Shown: in pieces, positions 43,717 to 52,338 of the stretch
Numbering within the stretch: the first letter of the stretch is position 1
Layout of the letters: each line of letters opens with the position of its first letter
DNA from: Pseudomonas sp. Irchel 3E20
GTDB lineage: Bacteria; Pseudomonadota; Gammaproteobacteria; Pseudomonadales; Pseudomonadaceae
DNA: 64,000 bases
Assembly: GCF_900187645.1 (NCBI RefSeq)
Contig: NZ_FYEE01000004.1
Location: 248,001-312,000, forward strand
Direction of reading: 5' to 3'
Made by a program: the position numbers and the translations under genes
Notes under the pieces: model-generated
Databases searched by the model: none
The model's input: only the letters and a program-made list of their open reading frames with translations
Told to the model about the DNA's origin: nothing

Positions 43717-44727
43717 CTACGGTTCGTCGAGGATCAGGCTGCGGTAGTGGCCGGGGTTGGAGCCCGACCACTTGCGAAAGGCCTTGTAGAACGAGCTGAC
43801 GTCGGCAAAGCCCAGGCGCGTGGCGATCTCGGCGAAGCTGATCTGCGGTTCGGCCAACCAGACAATCGCCAGCTCCTTGCGCACGCTGTCCTTGAGGCCC
43901 TGGTAGGTCTGGCCCTCCTGCGCCAGGCGCCGGCGCAGGGTCGAGGCGGACATGCACAGGCGCTGGGCCTGGGCTTGGGTTTCCGGCCAGTGGGCAGCGG
44001 GGAGTTGGCGCAGCTCGTGCTTGATGCGGCTGGCCAGGCTTTGCGGGTCGCGGTACTTGACCAGGATGTTGGCCGGGGCCTGGGCCAGAAAACGCTTGAG
44101 TTCATCGAGGCTGCGCTTGATCGGCAGGTCCAGGTATTCGGCCGAGATAATCATCCGCGTGCGCGGGCGATCAAAGCGCAGGTTGTCGGAAAACATCACC
44201 TGGTAGTCGTGGCAAAAGTCCGGTGCCGCGCAGCGCAGTTCGATGGCCAGGATCGGGATGCGCCGCCCGGCCAGCCAACAGGCTACGCCATGGACGATCA
44301 TCCAGTAGGTGAAATAGGTGAAGGCCCGGCGTGGTTCGGCGCTGTCCTCCAACAGCACGATCTCGGCCAGGCTTTGCTGGCGCACCAGTTGCGCCGGCAG
44401 GTGTTCGAGCATCAGCGACAGAAACTCCAGCCCCGTGGCCAGCCCCGCGGCCAGGCTGGGCTGGGCCATGGCGCTGCGGCAGAGGAACGCCAGGCTGCCG
44501 GACTTGAGCTTGCGTGGGTCCATGGCGAAGAACTCGTCGTCCAAACGCCGGGCCAGCAAGCGCCACAACCGCGCATAGGCAGTGGCGGGCACGCGGGCAG
44601 TGGGGTCGGCCAGCAGAAGCGGGTCGATGCCCACTTTGCCCAGCACCTCGGCAGCGCCATCGGGCTCGCAGCTCTGGAGCAGCGCTTCGCGGACCAGGTG
44701 GATGGAGATGCTGTCTTTTTCCGCCAT
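43717..44727 (-). CDS. AraC-family transcriptional regulator
   Basis: A 336-residue regulator with an N-terminal arabinose-binding-like domain (about 20-200) and a C-terminal double helix-turn-helix (LCMSASTLRRRLAQEGQTYQ and ISFAEIATRLGFADVSSFYKAFRKW). This is the OruR/ArgR-like AraC subgroup with a C-terminal SNPGHYR ending. It is encoded upstream of the five-gene acyl-CoA operon in the same orientation and is the obvious candidate to activate it in response to a short-chain acid or its CoA ester (inference). No alternative start is needed. Confidence 0.88.
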   Translation of the reverse strand: MAEKDSISIHLVREALLQSCEPDGAAEVLGKVGIDPLLLADPTARVPATAYARLWRLLARRLDDEFFAMDPRKLKSGSLAFLCRSAMAQPSLAAGLATGLEFLSLMLEHLPAQLVRQQSLAEIVLLEDSAEPRRAFTYFTYWMIVHGVACWLAGRRIPILAIELRCAAPDFCHDYQVMFSDNLRFDRPRTRMIISAEYLDLPIKRSLDELKRFLAQAPANILVKYRDPQSLASRIKHELRQLPAAHWPETQAQAQRLCMSASTLRRRLAQEGQTYQGLKDSVRKELAIVWLAEPQISFAEIATRLGFADVSSFYKAFRKWSGSNPGHYRSLILDEP

Positions 44728-44819
44728 TTGACCGAATTGAGCCTTGATCGGGTTGAGGTGACGGCCATCTTAGGCGGGGACGGCAAAAAAACCAGTAGCC
44801 ATTGGTTGAAGGCTGGCGC

Positions 44820-46163
44820 TCAGAGGATGCGATAGAGCAGCCGCTCGATACGCACCCGGCTGACCCGGCGCAGGAACTTGCCGACGGCGGCCGGGTACTC
44901 GGCCAGGGTTTCCAGTTGCTGGTAGCGCTCGATGCGCTGGGTGTGGCGGAAAATCGCCTGCAACTCCTGCTCCCGTGGTGCCAACAACTCGCCCTTGGGG
45001 TCGTCCAGCAGCAAGGCGTTTTCCAGGTCCAGGCGAAACGCCCGGGGGTTGAGGTTGTTGCCGGTGAGCAAGGTGTAGCGCTGATCGACCCACATGCCCT
45101 TGAGGTGGTAGGTGTTGTCGCCGTCGCGCCACAGGTGCAGGTTGAGCTTGCCGCTGTCGATCATGTGCTGATGGCGCTTGGCAAAGCGGCGCAGGCTGAT
45201 TTCGTAGAGGTACGGCAGCGCCGCGATCACGCGAAACGGCTCGCAGGGCGGGATATAGAAATCGTTGGCGGTCTTGTCGCCGACCACGATGTCGATTTTC
45301 ACCCCGCGCGCCAGGGCGCGGTTGATCTCCCGGGTCACCGCCAGGGGCAGGTTGAAGTACGGCGTGCAGATGGTCAGTTGCTGCTGGGCACTGGCGATCA
45401 ACTCGCAGATCACCCGGCTCAGCGGGTTGTTCTTGCCCACGCCGAGCAGCGGGCTGACCGACAATTCACCCATCACCACACGCCCGGCACTGGTGTCGTA
45501 GGCGGCGTGCTTGAGGCGGCTACGCAAATCGCCGATGTCGTTACGCAGGCTGCGGGTGGTGGGCAGGTTCGGCAGGTCGAGGCGATGCACCGCCCGCGAC
45601 GCCACCAGGCCATGTTCCACCAGGTGCTGCATGGAGTCGGCCAGGGCCGGGCATTGCAGCAGGTGATAACGGTCGAAGCGGTACTTGTCGAATTTGTGCA
45701 GGTAGACGTTGTTCAGGCTCGCGCCGCTGTACAGCACGCAGTCGTCGATCACGAAACCCTTGAGGTGCAGCACACCGAACAGCTCGCGGGTCTGCACCGG
45801 CACGCCGTAGATCGGCACTTCGCTGCTGTGCAGGCGCGTCTGTTCCTGGTACCAGGCACTGTTGCCCGGTTGCTTGCCGGCGCCGATCAGGCCCCGTTGG
45901 GCGCGCAGCCAGTCGACCATGACCACGATATCCAGCTGCGGCCGGGCGGCCTTGGCGGCGTGTAGGGCGTCGAGGATTTCCTGGCCGGCCTCATCGTGTT
46001 GCAGGTACAGGGCGACGATGTAGATGCGCCGCGTGGCCTGGGCGATTTTCTCCAGCAGGCAACGCCGGTAGTCGGCGGCACTGTCGAGGATGGTCACGGC
46101 GTCGGCGGTCAGCGGGAAACCGCGCAGCTTGGGCAACAGGGAGCGTTTGAAAAGCAACGGCAT
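44820..46163 (-). CDS. pssA: CDP-diacylglycerol-serine O-phosphatidyltransferase PssA
   Basis: A 447-residue phospholipase-D-superfamily enzyme. The two HKD-type motifs are HLKGFVIDD...SGASLNN (near residue 195) and YHLKGMWVDQRYTLLTGNNLNP (near 355). It makes phosphatidylserine, the precursor of phosphatidylethanolamine, at the inner membrane surface. Length and the N-terminal LPKLRGFPL segment match the E. coli-type enzyme. It appears monocistronic, with a 187-base gap to the divergent TSUP gene. Confidence 0.92.
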   Translation of the reverse strand: MPLLFKRSLLPKLRGFPLTADAVTILDSAADYRRCLLEKIAQATRRIYIVALYLQHDEAGQEILDALHAAKAARPQLDIVVMVDWLRAQRGLIGAGKQPGNSAWYQEQTRLHSSEVPIYGVPVQTRELFGVLHLKGFVIDDCVLYSGASLNNVYLHKFDKYRFDRYHLLQCPALADSMQHLVEHGLVASRAVHRLDLPNLPTTRSLRNDIGDLRSRLKHAAYDTSAGRVVMGELSVSPLLGVGKNNPLSRVICELIASAQQQLTICTPYFNLPLAVTREINRALARGVKIDIVVGDKTANDFYIPPCEPFRVIAALPYLYEISLRRFAKRHQHMIDSGKLNLHLWRDGDNTYHLKGMWVDQRYTLLTGNNLNPRAFRLDLENALLLDDPKGELLAPREQELQAIFRHTQRIERYQQLETLAEYPAAVGKFLRRVSRVRIERLLYRIL

Positions 46164-46350
46164 AAGGCTCGCAAAAAGGTCTATTCCGAAGAGCGCAAGA
46201 GCTTACACCAAGGAAAGGTTTGGGTCTTGTGGCGCGAATGTCTATCGCCTGGCAGGAACGCCTGAGGGAGCGGGTTCCCACAGGTAGAGGGCTTATGGGT
46301 AAGATAGCGCCCTGCCCTTGCCCTCCTGCCCCGCCGAATAAGTCGATCCC

Positions 46351-47130
46351 ATGCCTTTGGAACTCAGCGTAGACCTCACCACCCTCGCCATTCTTGCCCT
46401 CGTGGCCTTTGTCGCCGGTTTCATCGATGCCATTGCCGGAGGTGGTGGTTTGCTCACCACTCCCGCCCTGCTCACCGCCGGGTTGCCGCCGCATCTGGTG
46501 CTGGGCACCAACAAGTTGAGTTCCACCTTCGGCTCAGCCACCGCCAGCTTCACGTTCTACCGGCGCAAACTGTTCCACCCGCGCCAGTGGCTGCACGCGA
46601 TTGTCGGCACCCTGGTGGGGGCGCTGACCGGCGCCATCGTCGCCCATTACCTGCCCGCCGAGTGGCTGAACAAGATGCTGCCGGTGATTGTCTTCGGCTG
46701 TGGCCTGTACCTGTTATTCGGCGGCACGCCCAAGGCGCCGCTGGACGCCGACGCGCCGATCAAGAAAAAGTGGCAATCGACCCAAGGCTTCGGCCTGGGT
46801 TTCTACGATGGCGTGGCCGGCCCCGGCACCGGGGCGTTCTGGACCGTCAGCAGCCTGCTGCTCTACCCCATCGACCTGGTCAAGGCCAGCGGGGTGGCAC
46901 GCAGCATGAACTTCGTCAGCAACATCGCGGCGCTGTCGGTGTTCATCTTTTCCGGGCAGGTGGACTGGATCATCGGCCTGAGCATGGGCCTGGCGGTGAT
47001 GGTCGGCGCGTTCTTCGGGGCGCGCTCGGCCATCAGTGGTGGGGCGAAGTTCATTCGCCCGGTGTTCATTACCGTGGTGCTGGGCCTGACCGTGCGCCTA
47101 GCCTGGCAGCACTGGTTCGCTGTGGCCTAG
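46351..47130 (+). CDS. TSUP (TauE/SafE) family permease
   Basis: A 259-residue polytopic membrane protein with about eight hydrophobic spans and the TSUP signature [19 protein letters not shown] near the start, repeated in a degenerate form as [14 protein letters not shown] in the second half. TSUP permeases move sulfur-containing anions or small organic acids; E. coli YfcA is the closest well-known type by sequence style. The 3' end overlaps the convergent nudC gene by 33 nt. Substrate unknown. Confidence 0.87.
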   Translation: MPLELSVDLTTLAILALVAFVAGFIDAIAGGGGLLTTPALLTAGLPPHLVLGTNKLSSTFGSATASFTFYRRKLFHPRQWLHAIVGTLVGALTGAIVAHYLPAEWLNKMLPVIVFGCGLYLLFGGTPKAPLDADAPIKKKWQSTQGFGLGFYDGVAGPGTGAFWTVSSLLLYPIDLVKASGVARSMNFVSNIAALSVFIFSGQVDWIIGLSMGLAVMVGAFFGARSAISGGAKFIRPVFITVVLGLTVRLAWQHWFAVA

Positions 47131-47928
47131 GCGCCGCGCCACATACAGGTCGATCAGGTAGCGGGCGATCGAGCGTGACGCCGGCAATGGCGGCAGCGCA
47201 TGGATGTTGAACCACTGGGCATCCTCGATCTCGTCTGCTTGCGGCACGATCTCACCGCCCGCGTACTCGGCGTGGAAACCCAACATCATCGAATGGGGAA
47301 ACGGCCAGCACTGGCTGCCCACGTACTGGATGTTGCGCACCTGCACCTGCACTTCTTCGCGCACTTCGCGCACCAGGCAGTCTTCGGCCGATTCCCCTGG
47401 CTCGGCGAACCCAGCCAGGGTGCTGTAGACGCCGCTGACAAAACGTGGCGAACGGGCCAATAGCACCTCGTCGCCACGGGTAACCAGCACAATCATGCTC
47501 GGCGAGATGCGCGGGTAATGGCGCAGGTCACAGGGTTGGCAGTACATCGCCCGCTCCCAGTGGATCTGCGCCATCGCCTGGCCGCAGTTACCGCAGAAGC
47601 GGTGTTCGCGGGCCCAGGTGCCGATTTGCGCGGCGTAGCCCAGCACCTTGTAGAGGGTGTGGTCGCCGTCGAGCATGAAACCGCGCAGCCCCTGCCAACG
47701 GCAACCCGCCACGTCGGCGGGGGCATTGAGCTCCAGCAGGTACACCGGCTCGCCATCGAGGTGGCCGATGCCGTGCTCGCCCAGGATCGACAGATCCTGG
47801 CGCTTGAGCCATTCGCGCGGGAACAGCGCGCCATTGTCATCGAGCAAAAAGCCATCGCGGCTGCGGGCCACGGCCCAGCCTCCCGGCACATCGGTATCCA
47901 GTACGGCGGTGGTCCAGCGTGAAGTCAT
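47098..47928 (-). CDS. nudC: NAD(H) pyrophosphatase / NAD-RNA decapping enzyme NudC
   Basis: A 276-residue Nudix hydrolase. The zinc ribbon CGNC-x(~15)-CQPC is near residues 110-130, and the Nudix box [21 protein letters not shown] and downstream [14 protein letters not shown] motif are of the NADH-pyrophosphatase subgroup. It hydrolyses NADH and removes NAD caps from RNA. The start ATG 47928 lies 6 nt after the stop of the crotonase gene, so the two may be co-transcribed. Its 3' end overlaps the convergent permease gene by 33 nt, a compact but not rare layout. Confidence 0.92.
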   Translation of the reverse strand: MTSRWTTAVLDTDVPGGWAVARSRDGFLLDDNGALFPREWLKRQDLSILGEHGIGHLDGEPVYLLELNAPADVAGCRWQGLRGFMLDGDHTLYKVLGYAAQIGTWAREHRFCGNCGQAMAQIHWERAMYCQPCDLRHYPRISPSMIVLVTRGDEVLLARSPRFVSGVYSTLAGFAEPGESAEDCLVREVREEVQVQVRNIQYVGSQCWPFPHSMMLGFHAEYAGGEIVPQADEIEDAQWFNIHALPPLPASRSIARYLIDLYVARRLGHSEPVLPG

Positions 47929-47934
47929 AGGTGC

Positions 47935-48747
47935 TCAGTCCGCGAATTCAGGTTTCTGCTTGCTCATATGGGCGGCCATGGCCACGCGCAGGTCGGCCGA
48001 TTGCAACATCGCGGCGTTCCAGGTGGCTACGTATTCCAGGCCATCGTTGATGCTGTGGTCACGCATGTAGCTAATCATTTGCTTGGTGCCGGCGACGGCG
48101 ATCGGCGACTTGGCGGCGATTTCCCGGGCAATGCCCAGTACGCCGTCGAGCAGGCCGGCGGCATCGCTCCAGGTGCGGTTGACCAGGCCGATGCGCAGCG
48201 CTTCTTCGGCGCCAAAGGTGCGCCCAGTGTAAGCCAGTTCGCGCAGCATGCCGTCACCGATGATGCGCGGCAGGCGTTGCAGGGTGCCAACGTCGGCGGC
48301 CATGCCGATGTCGATTTCCTTGATGGAGAACTGCGCGTCATCAGCGGCGTAGCGCATGTCGCAGGCCGAAATCAGGTCGATGGCGCCCCCCAGGCAATAG
48401 CCCTGAATTGCCGCCAGCACCGGTTTGCGGCATTGGTCCACGGCGTTGAAGGAGGCTTGCAGTTGCAGGATCTTGCGCCGCAGCAAGCGCGCGTTGCGGC
48501 CCACGTCCTTGCCGAACTCGTTGGCCACGCTGGCCAGCATCATCAGGTCGATGCCCGAAGAAAAATGCTTGCCGGCGCCACTGAGTACCACCACGCGCAC
48601 GGCGTCGGTGTCCTCGACCCACTGGAAGATCTCGATGATCTCGGTCCAGAACGCGGCGTTCATGGCGTTGATTTTTTCCGGGCGGTTTATCTGCACATGG
48701 GCGATGTTGTCTGTCAGTTCGACGCTGAACGCTTGGTATTGCGACAT
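47935..48747 (-). CDS. Crotonase-family protein, probable dienoyl-CoA isomerase
   Basis: A 270-residue crotonase with oxyanion segments FSSGIDLMML and QGYCLGGAIDLISACD. The segment SIKEIDIGMAADVGTLQRLPRIIG is the hallmark of delta3,5-delta2,4-dienoyl-CoA isomerases (ECH1), where an Asp replaces the hydratase Glu. In the GGG(C)E position of hydratases this protein has GGAID, again isomerase-like. It would help degrade unsaturated fatty acids. It lies directly upstream of nudC on the same strand. ATG 48747 follows GGATCACTGCC. Confidence 0.88.
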   Translation of the reverse strand: MSQYQAFSVELTDNIAHVQINRPEKINAMNAAFWTEIIEIFQWVEDTDAVRVVVLSGAGKHFSSGIDLMMLASVANEFGKDVGRNARLLRRKILQLQASFNAVDQCRKPVLAAIQGYCLGGAIDLISACDMRYAADDAQFSIKEIDIGMAADVGTLQRLPRIIGDGMLRELAYTGRTFGAEEALRIGLVNRTWSDAAGLLDGVLGIAREIAAKSPIAVAGTKQMISYMRDHSINDGLEYVATWNAAMLQSADLRVAMAAHMSKQKPEFAD

Positions 48748-48881
48748 GGCAGTGATCCTTTACCGGAGAAAAAAGAAGGCCGAACTATAACGCGCCATCC
48801 CCCGGCGGAGTAAGGCAGCGCATCGGCCAAAAGCGGGACTGCCCAGCAAACCCCAGTGGGGCGGGCCTGACCGCGCCGTGC

Positions 48882-50183
48882 TCACTCCTGCACCGGCAGC
48901 CACAGCACAAACCGCGCGCCGCCCAGGGGCGAGGCTTCTACGGTGAGGCTGCCGCCCTGCACTTGCAGGGCCCGGCGGCTGAGGGCCAGGCCCAGGCCGA
49001 AGCCTCCGGTGGCACGGTCGCGGCTGCGGTCCAGGCGATAGAACGGCTCGAATATCCGTTCGCGTTCGTCGTCCGGGATGCCAATGCCGTCGTCGTCCAC
49101 CCATACCTCGCAACCGTCGGCCAGCACCTGGACGCTGACCTGGATGCGCTTTTCGCAGTAGCGCATGGCATTGCGCAGCAGGTTTTGCAGGGCCCGGGCG
49201 GTGAGGCGCGGGTCGAGGGTGAAACGGTCGAGTTCGCCGTATAGGAGCACGTCGATCACCACTTCCGGGGAGATCTGCTCGTCGTCAACGCTACCCAGGA
49301 TGCTGTCGATGAACTCGTCGAGGGACACCTGCACCCGTTCGGTCAACTGCGCCGGGTGCTGCAAACGGCTGTAGGACAGCAGTTCCAGGACCAACTCGTC
49401 CAATTCGCGGATGTGCGCCACCAGCCCTTGCAGGCGTTGGCGGCTGGCGGCGGGCATTTCGTCGGAGAGGGCCAGGGCCAGGCCGAAATCCAGGCGTGTG
49501 AGGGGCGTGCGCAGTTCGTGGGACACGGCATTGAGCAGGTCGCGCTGCTGGTTGAGCAGGTTTTCGATGTCATCGGCCATGGTGTCGAACACGTGGGCCA
49601 AGGCGCCGATGTTGGAGCTGGGCGGAATATGGGTGCGCTCGCTCAGGTGGCCCTTGCCCAGGCGTTCGGCGGTGCTGCGCAGGCGCTCCAGGTCGCGCCA
49701 GTGGGGGCGCAGCCACAGCAGCAGGCACGCCAACAGCGCGGCGCCGATCAGCACGTTGATGCTCCAGTACAGCAAGTTGACATCCAACGGGTCGGGCGGC
49801 ACCACCAGTTTCACCGCCACCTGGTCGTCCAGTGGTGCCACCGCCAGGGTGCGCCACCCCCAGGCGCCCAGGCGCACGACCTTCTCGCCCCGTTGCAGGC
49901 GTTCGGTTTCATACAGGCTGAAGTCTGGGTCGTCGTTGCGCACCAGGGCGATTTGCAGTGGGTGGAACTCGCCGTCCATGCGGGCGGCCAGGGCCGGCCA
50001 CTGCTCGGCGGGCAGCGTGCGAAACTGCTGCACGATGAGGTTTTGCAGGCCTCGGGACTGGTCCAGGTTGTAGCTCAGGAAACGCTCGTTGAAGACCTTT
50101 ATCACCAGGTCCGGCACCAGGTAGAGCGCCGCGCTGAAGGTGACGATGGTTATCAGGTACAGGCGCACCAGAATCCGCAACAT
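48882..50183 (-). CDS. Sensor histidine kinase, RstB-like
   Basis: A 433-residue membrane kinase with TM1 near 4-24, a periplasmic domain of about 120 residues, TM2 near 142-160, a HAMP linker, a HisKA box AVSHELRTPLTRLDFG (His near 223), and an ATPase with NLLRNAMRYC and FGLGLALSRRAL. The periplasmic and linker features resemble RstB. ATG 50183 begins the first transmembrane helix; upstream residues fall in the regulator gene. It lies 4 nt after the response regulator stop. The RND pump divergent from this pair is a plausible target. Confidence 0.87.
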   Translation of the reverse strand: MLRILVRLYLITIVTFSAALYLVPDLVIKVFNERFLSYNLDQSRGLQNLIVQQFRTLPAEQWPALAARMDGEFHPLQIALVRNDDPDFSLYETERLQRGEKVVRLGAWGWRTLAVAPLDDQVAVKLVVPPDPLDVNLLYWSINVLIGAALLACLLLWLRPHWRDLERLRSTAERLGKGHLSERTHIPPSSNIGALAHVFDTMADDIENLLNQQRDLLNAVSHELRTPLTRLDFGLALALSDEMPAASRQRLQGLVAHIRELDELVLELLSYSRLQHPAQLTERVQVSLDEFIDSILGSVDDEQISPEVVIDVLLYGELDRFTLDPRLTARALQNLLRNAMRYCEKRIQVSVQVLADGCEVWVDDDGIGIPDDERERIFEPFYRLDRSRDRATGGFGLGLALSRRALQVQGGSLTVEASPLGGARFVLWLPVQE

Positions 50184-50187
50184 GGCT

Positions 50188-50889
50188 TCAGTATTCCCAT
50201 TCCGAACGGCTGAACAGGTAGCCCTTGCCCCACACGGTCTTGATCTTGCGCGCCTCGCCGGCATGGTCGTCGAACTTGCGCCGCAGCTTGGAGATGGCCA
50301 CGTCCACCGAGCGGTCGGTGCCGTTGAACTCGATGCCGCGCAGGCGTTGCAGGATCTGGTCGCGGCTCAACACTTCACCGGCATGGCGGGCGAGCACCAC
50401 CAGCAGGTTGTATTCGCCGCTGGACAGCTCCACCGGTTGCTCGCGCCAGGTCACCGTGCGTTCGGACAGGTCGATGCACAGGTTGCCCATCAGGATACGG
50501 TCGCTGGCCGACTGCGGTTCGCCCAGGCTGCTGCGGCGCAGCAAGGTGCGCACCCGCGCCAGCAATACCCGCGGCTCGCAGGGCTTGGTCACGTAATCGT
50601 CGGCGCCCATTTCCAGGCCCAGCACCTGGTCGTGGCTGTCGTCACGGGCAGTGAGCATGAGGATCGGCAGGCTCGCCGAGTCGGCGCGCAGCAAGCGACA
50701 CACTTGCAGGCCATCGAGGCCCGGCAGCATCAGGTCGAGGATCACCAGGTCCGGCGGCGTACTGCGGGCGCGCTCGCGTACCTGGTCGCCGCGGCTGATG
50801 ACGTTGACGTGATAACCGTTGCGCTCCAGGTAACTGGCGATCAGCTCGGAGAGCGCGGGGTCGTCTTCGACCAGGAGAATGTTGGGCAT
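50188..50889 (-). CDS. OmpR-family response regulator, RstA-like
   Basis: A 233-residue OmpR-type regulator: receiver with EDD acidic residues, phospho-Asp in VILDLMLPG, and the winged helix with QRLRGIEFNGTDRSVDVAISKLRRKF and KTVWGKGYLF, which are characteristic of RstA. ATG 50889 (MPNILLVEDD) is the start. It is divergent from an RND efflux operon across a 276-base region that contains a BIME pair. Targets are unknown; the adjacent efflux genes are an inferred candidate. Confidence 0.88.
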   Translation of the reverse strand: MPNILLVEDDPALSELIASYLERNGYHVNVISRGDQVRERARSTPPDLVILDLMLPGLDGLQVCRLLRADSASLPILMLTARDDSHDQVLGLEMGADDYVTKPCEPRVLLARVRTLLRRSSLGEPQSASDRILMGNLCIDLSERTVTWREQPVELSSGEYNLLVVLARHAGEVLSRDQILQRLRGIEFNGTDRSVDVAISKLRRKFDDHAGEARKIKTVWGKGYLFSRSEWEY

Positions 50890-50925
50890 GGGGGGCGTCC
50901 GGGCAGTGCGGTGGCGGTATCCGGT

Positions 50926-51013
50926 TGTGGCAGCGAGCCTGTTCGCGATGGTGTGACCCAAGCCAGCCTCTTATCGGCTGATAGGCCACTATCGCGAGCA
51001 GGCTCGCTCCCAC
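50926..51013. repeat. BIME-type inverted REP pair
   Basis: TGTGGCAGCGAGCCTGTTCGCGATGG (from 50926) is mirrored by ATCGCGAGCAGGCTCGCTCCCAC (to about 51012), with a small inner palindrome TTATCGGCTGATAGG between. It lies between the RstA-like gene and the RND operon. Confidence 0.7.
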
Positions 51014-51165
51014 GGGCCGAACACAAGGTTCAAGCCGCGCAGGATATACGCCTTGCGCCCTGTGGGAATCCCGCCTTCACACTTTTTCACACAGGCACTA
51101 CATAGCTTCACAGCAGCCCTTGACCGCTGCCCGTAGCATGCCGGGGTCATTATTGGGGTATCCGC

Positions 51166-52323
51166 ATGTCGAGAAAACTGGTTGCGCCGCTGTGCCTGTT
51201 GGCCATGGCCTTGTTATTGAGCGCTTGCGAGAAAACGTCCACCGCCGAAGCTCCGCCCCCCCTGGCTAGCGTGCGGATCGAGACGGTGCAGGCCCGGCCG
51301 CTGTCCATCAGCAGTGAATTGAGTGGGCGCATTGCCGCGCCACGCATGGCCGAGGTGCGTGCCCGGGTCGCGGGCGTGGTGCTGCAACGCACCTTCGCCG
51401 AGGGCAGCGATGTGAAAAAAGGCGACGTACTGTTTCGCATCGACCCGGCGCCGTTCAAGGCTGACCTGGACAGTGCCGAGGCGAACCTGCGCAAGGCTCA
51501 GGCCAATGCGTTTCAGGCGCGCCTGCAAGAGCAGCGCTATAGCCAGTTGATCGAAGAAAAAGCCATCAGCGCCCAGGACTACGACAACGCCCGCGCCGCC
51601 GCCCGGCAAACCGCTGCCGACGTCGCCGGCAATGAGGCCGCGGTGCAGCGGGCGCGGTTGAACCTGGGCTATGCCACGGTGACGGCGCCGATTTCCGGGC
51701 GCATTGGCCGTGCGTTGGTCACCGAGGGTGCCCTGGTGGGCCAGAACGAAGCCACGCCCCTGGCACTGATCCAGCAACTGAACCCGATCCACGCCGACCT
51801 GACCCAGTCGACCCGTGAACTCAACGACCTGCGTCGCGCCCTGCGCGCCGGGCAGTTGCAGCAGGTCGGCCAGGGCCAGGCCAAGGCGACGCTGATCCAG
51901 GACGACGGCAGCCTCTACCCCTTGCCGGGCAAGTTGCTGTTCACCGACATCACCGTCGACCCCAGCACCGGGCAGATCATCCTGCGCAGCGAGTTCCCCA
52001 ACCCGGACCTGGACCTGCTCCCGGGCAGTTTCGTGCGGGTGCGCGTCGAGCAAGCCGTCGATCGCCAGGGCATCAGCGTGCCGCAACGGGCGATCCTGCG
52101 GGACAGCGCCGGCCAGGCCCAGGTGTTGGTGCTGGACGGCGAAGAGCGGGTCAGCCAGCGGAACGTGCAACTGGCCTCGGTGCAACAGGACCGCTGGATT
52201 GTGACCGAAGGCCTGAAGCCCGGTGACCGCATCGTCACCGAGGGCCTGCAACACGCACGCCCCGGCGAGAAAGTACAGATCGACAGCAGCCCTCTGCCAC
52301 TTGCCCAGACGTCTGGCCAGTAA
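51166..52323 (+). CDS. RND efflux periplasmic adaptor (membrane fusion lipoprotein)
   Basis: A 385-residue adaptor with a lipoprotein signal (LLLSAC, lipidated Cys near residue 22). The lipoyl halves are VRARVAGVVLQRTFAEGSDVKKGDVLFRID and YATVTAPISGRIGRALV, separated by a coiled-coil hairpin of about 70 residues; a beta-barrel and membrane-proximal domain follow. It bridges the pump at 52339 to an outer-membrane channel. The ATG at 51166 starts 276 nt from the divergent RstA-like gene. It is of the AcrA/MexA-like HAE1 group; no outer-membrane factor gene follows, so a shared OprM/TolC-type channel is expected. Confidence 0.92.
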   Translation: MSRKLVAPLCLLAMALLLSACEKTSTAEAPPPLASVRIETVQARPLSISSELSGRIAAPRMAEVRARVAGVVLQRTFAEGSDVKKGDVLFRIDPAPFKADLDSAEANLRKAQANAFQARLQEQRYSQLIEEKAISAQDYDNARAAARQTAADVAGNEAAVQRARLNLGYATVTAPISGRIGRALVTEGALVGQNEATPLALIQQLNPIHADLTQSTRELNDLRRALRAGQLQQVGQGQAKATLIQDDGSLYPLPGKLLFTDITVDPSTGQIILRSEFPNPDLDLLPGSFVRVRVEQAVDRQGISVPQRAILRDSAGQAQVLVLDGEERVSQRNVQLASVQQDRWIVTEGLKPGDRIVTEGLQHARPGEKVQIDSSPLPLAQTSGQ

Positions 52324-52338
52324 TCGGGAAGCCTTTTC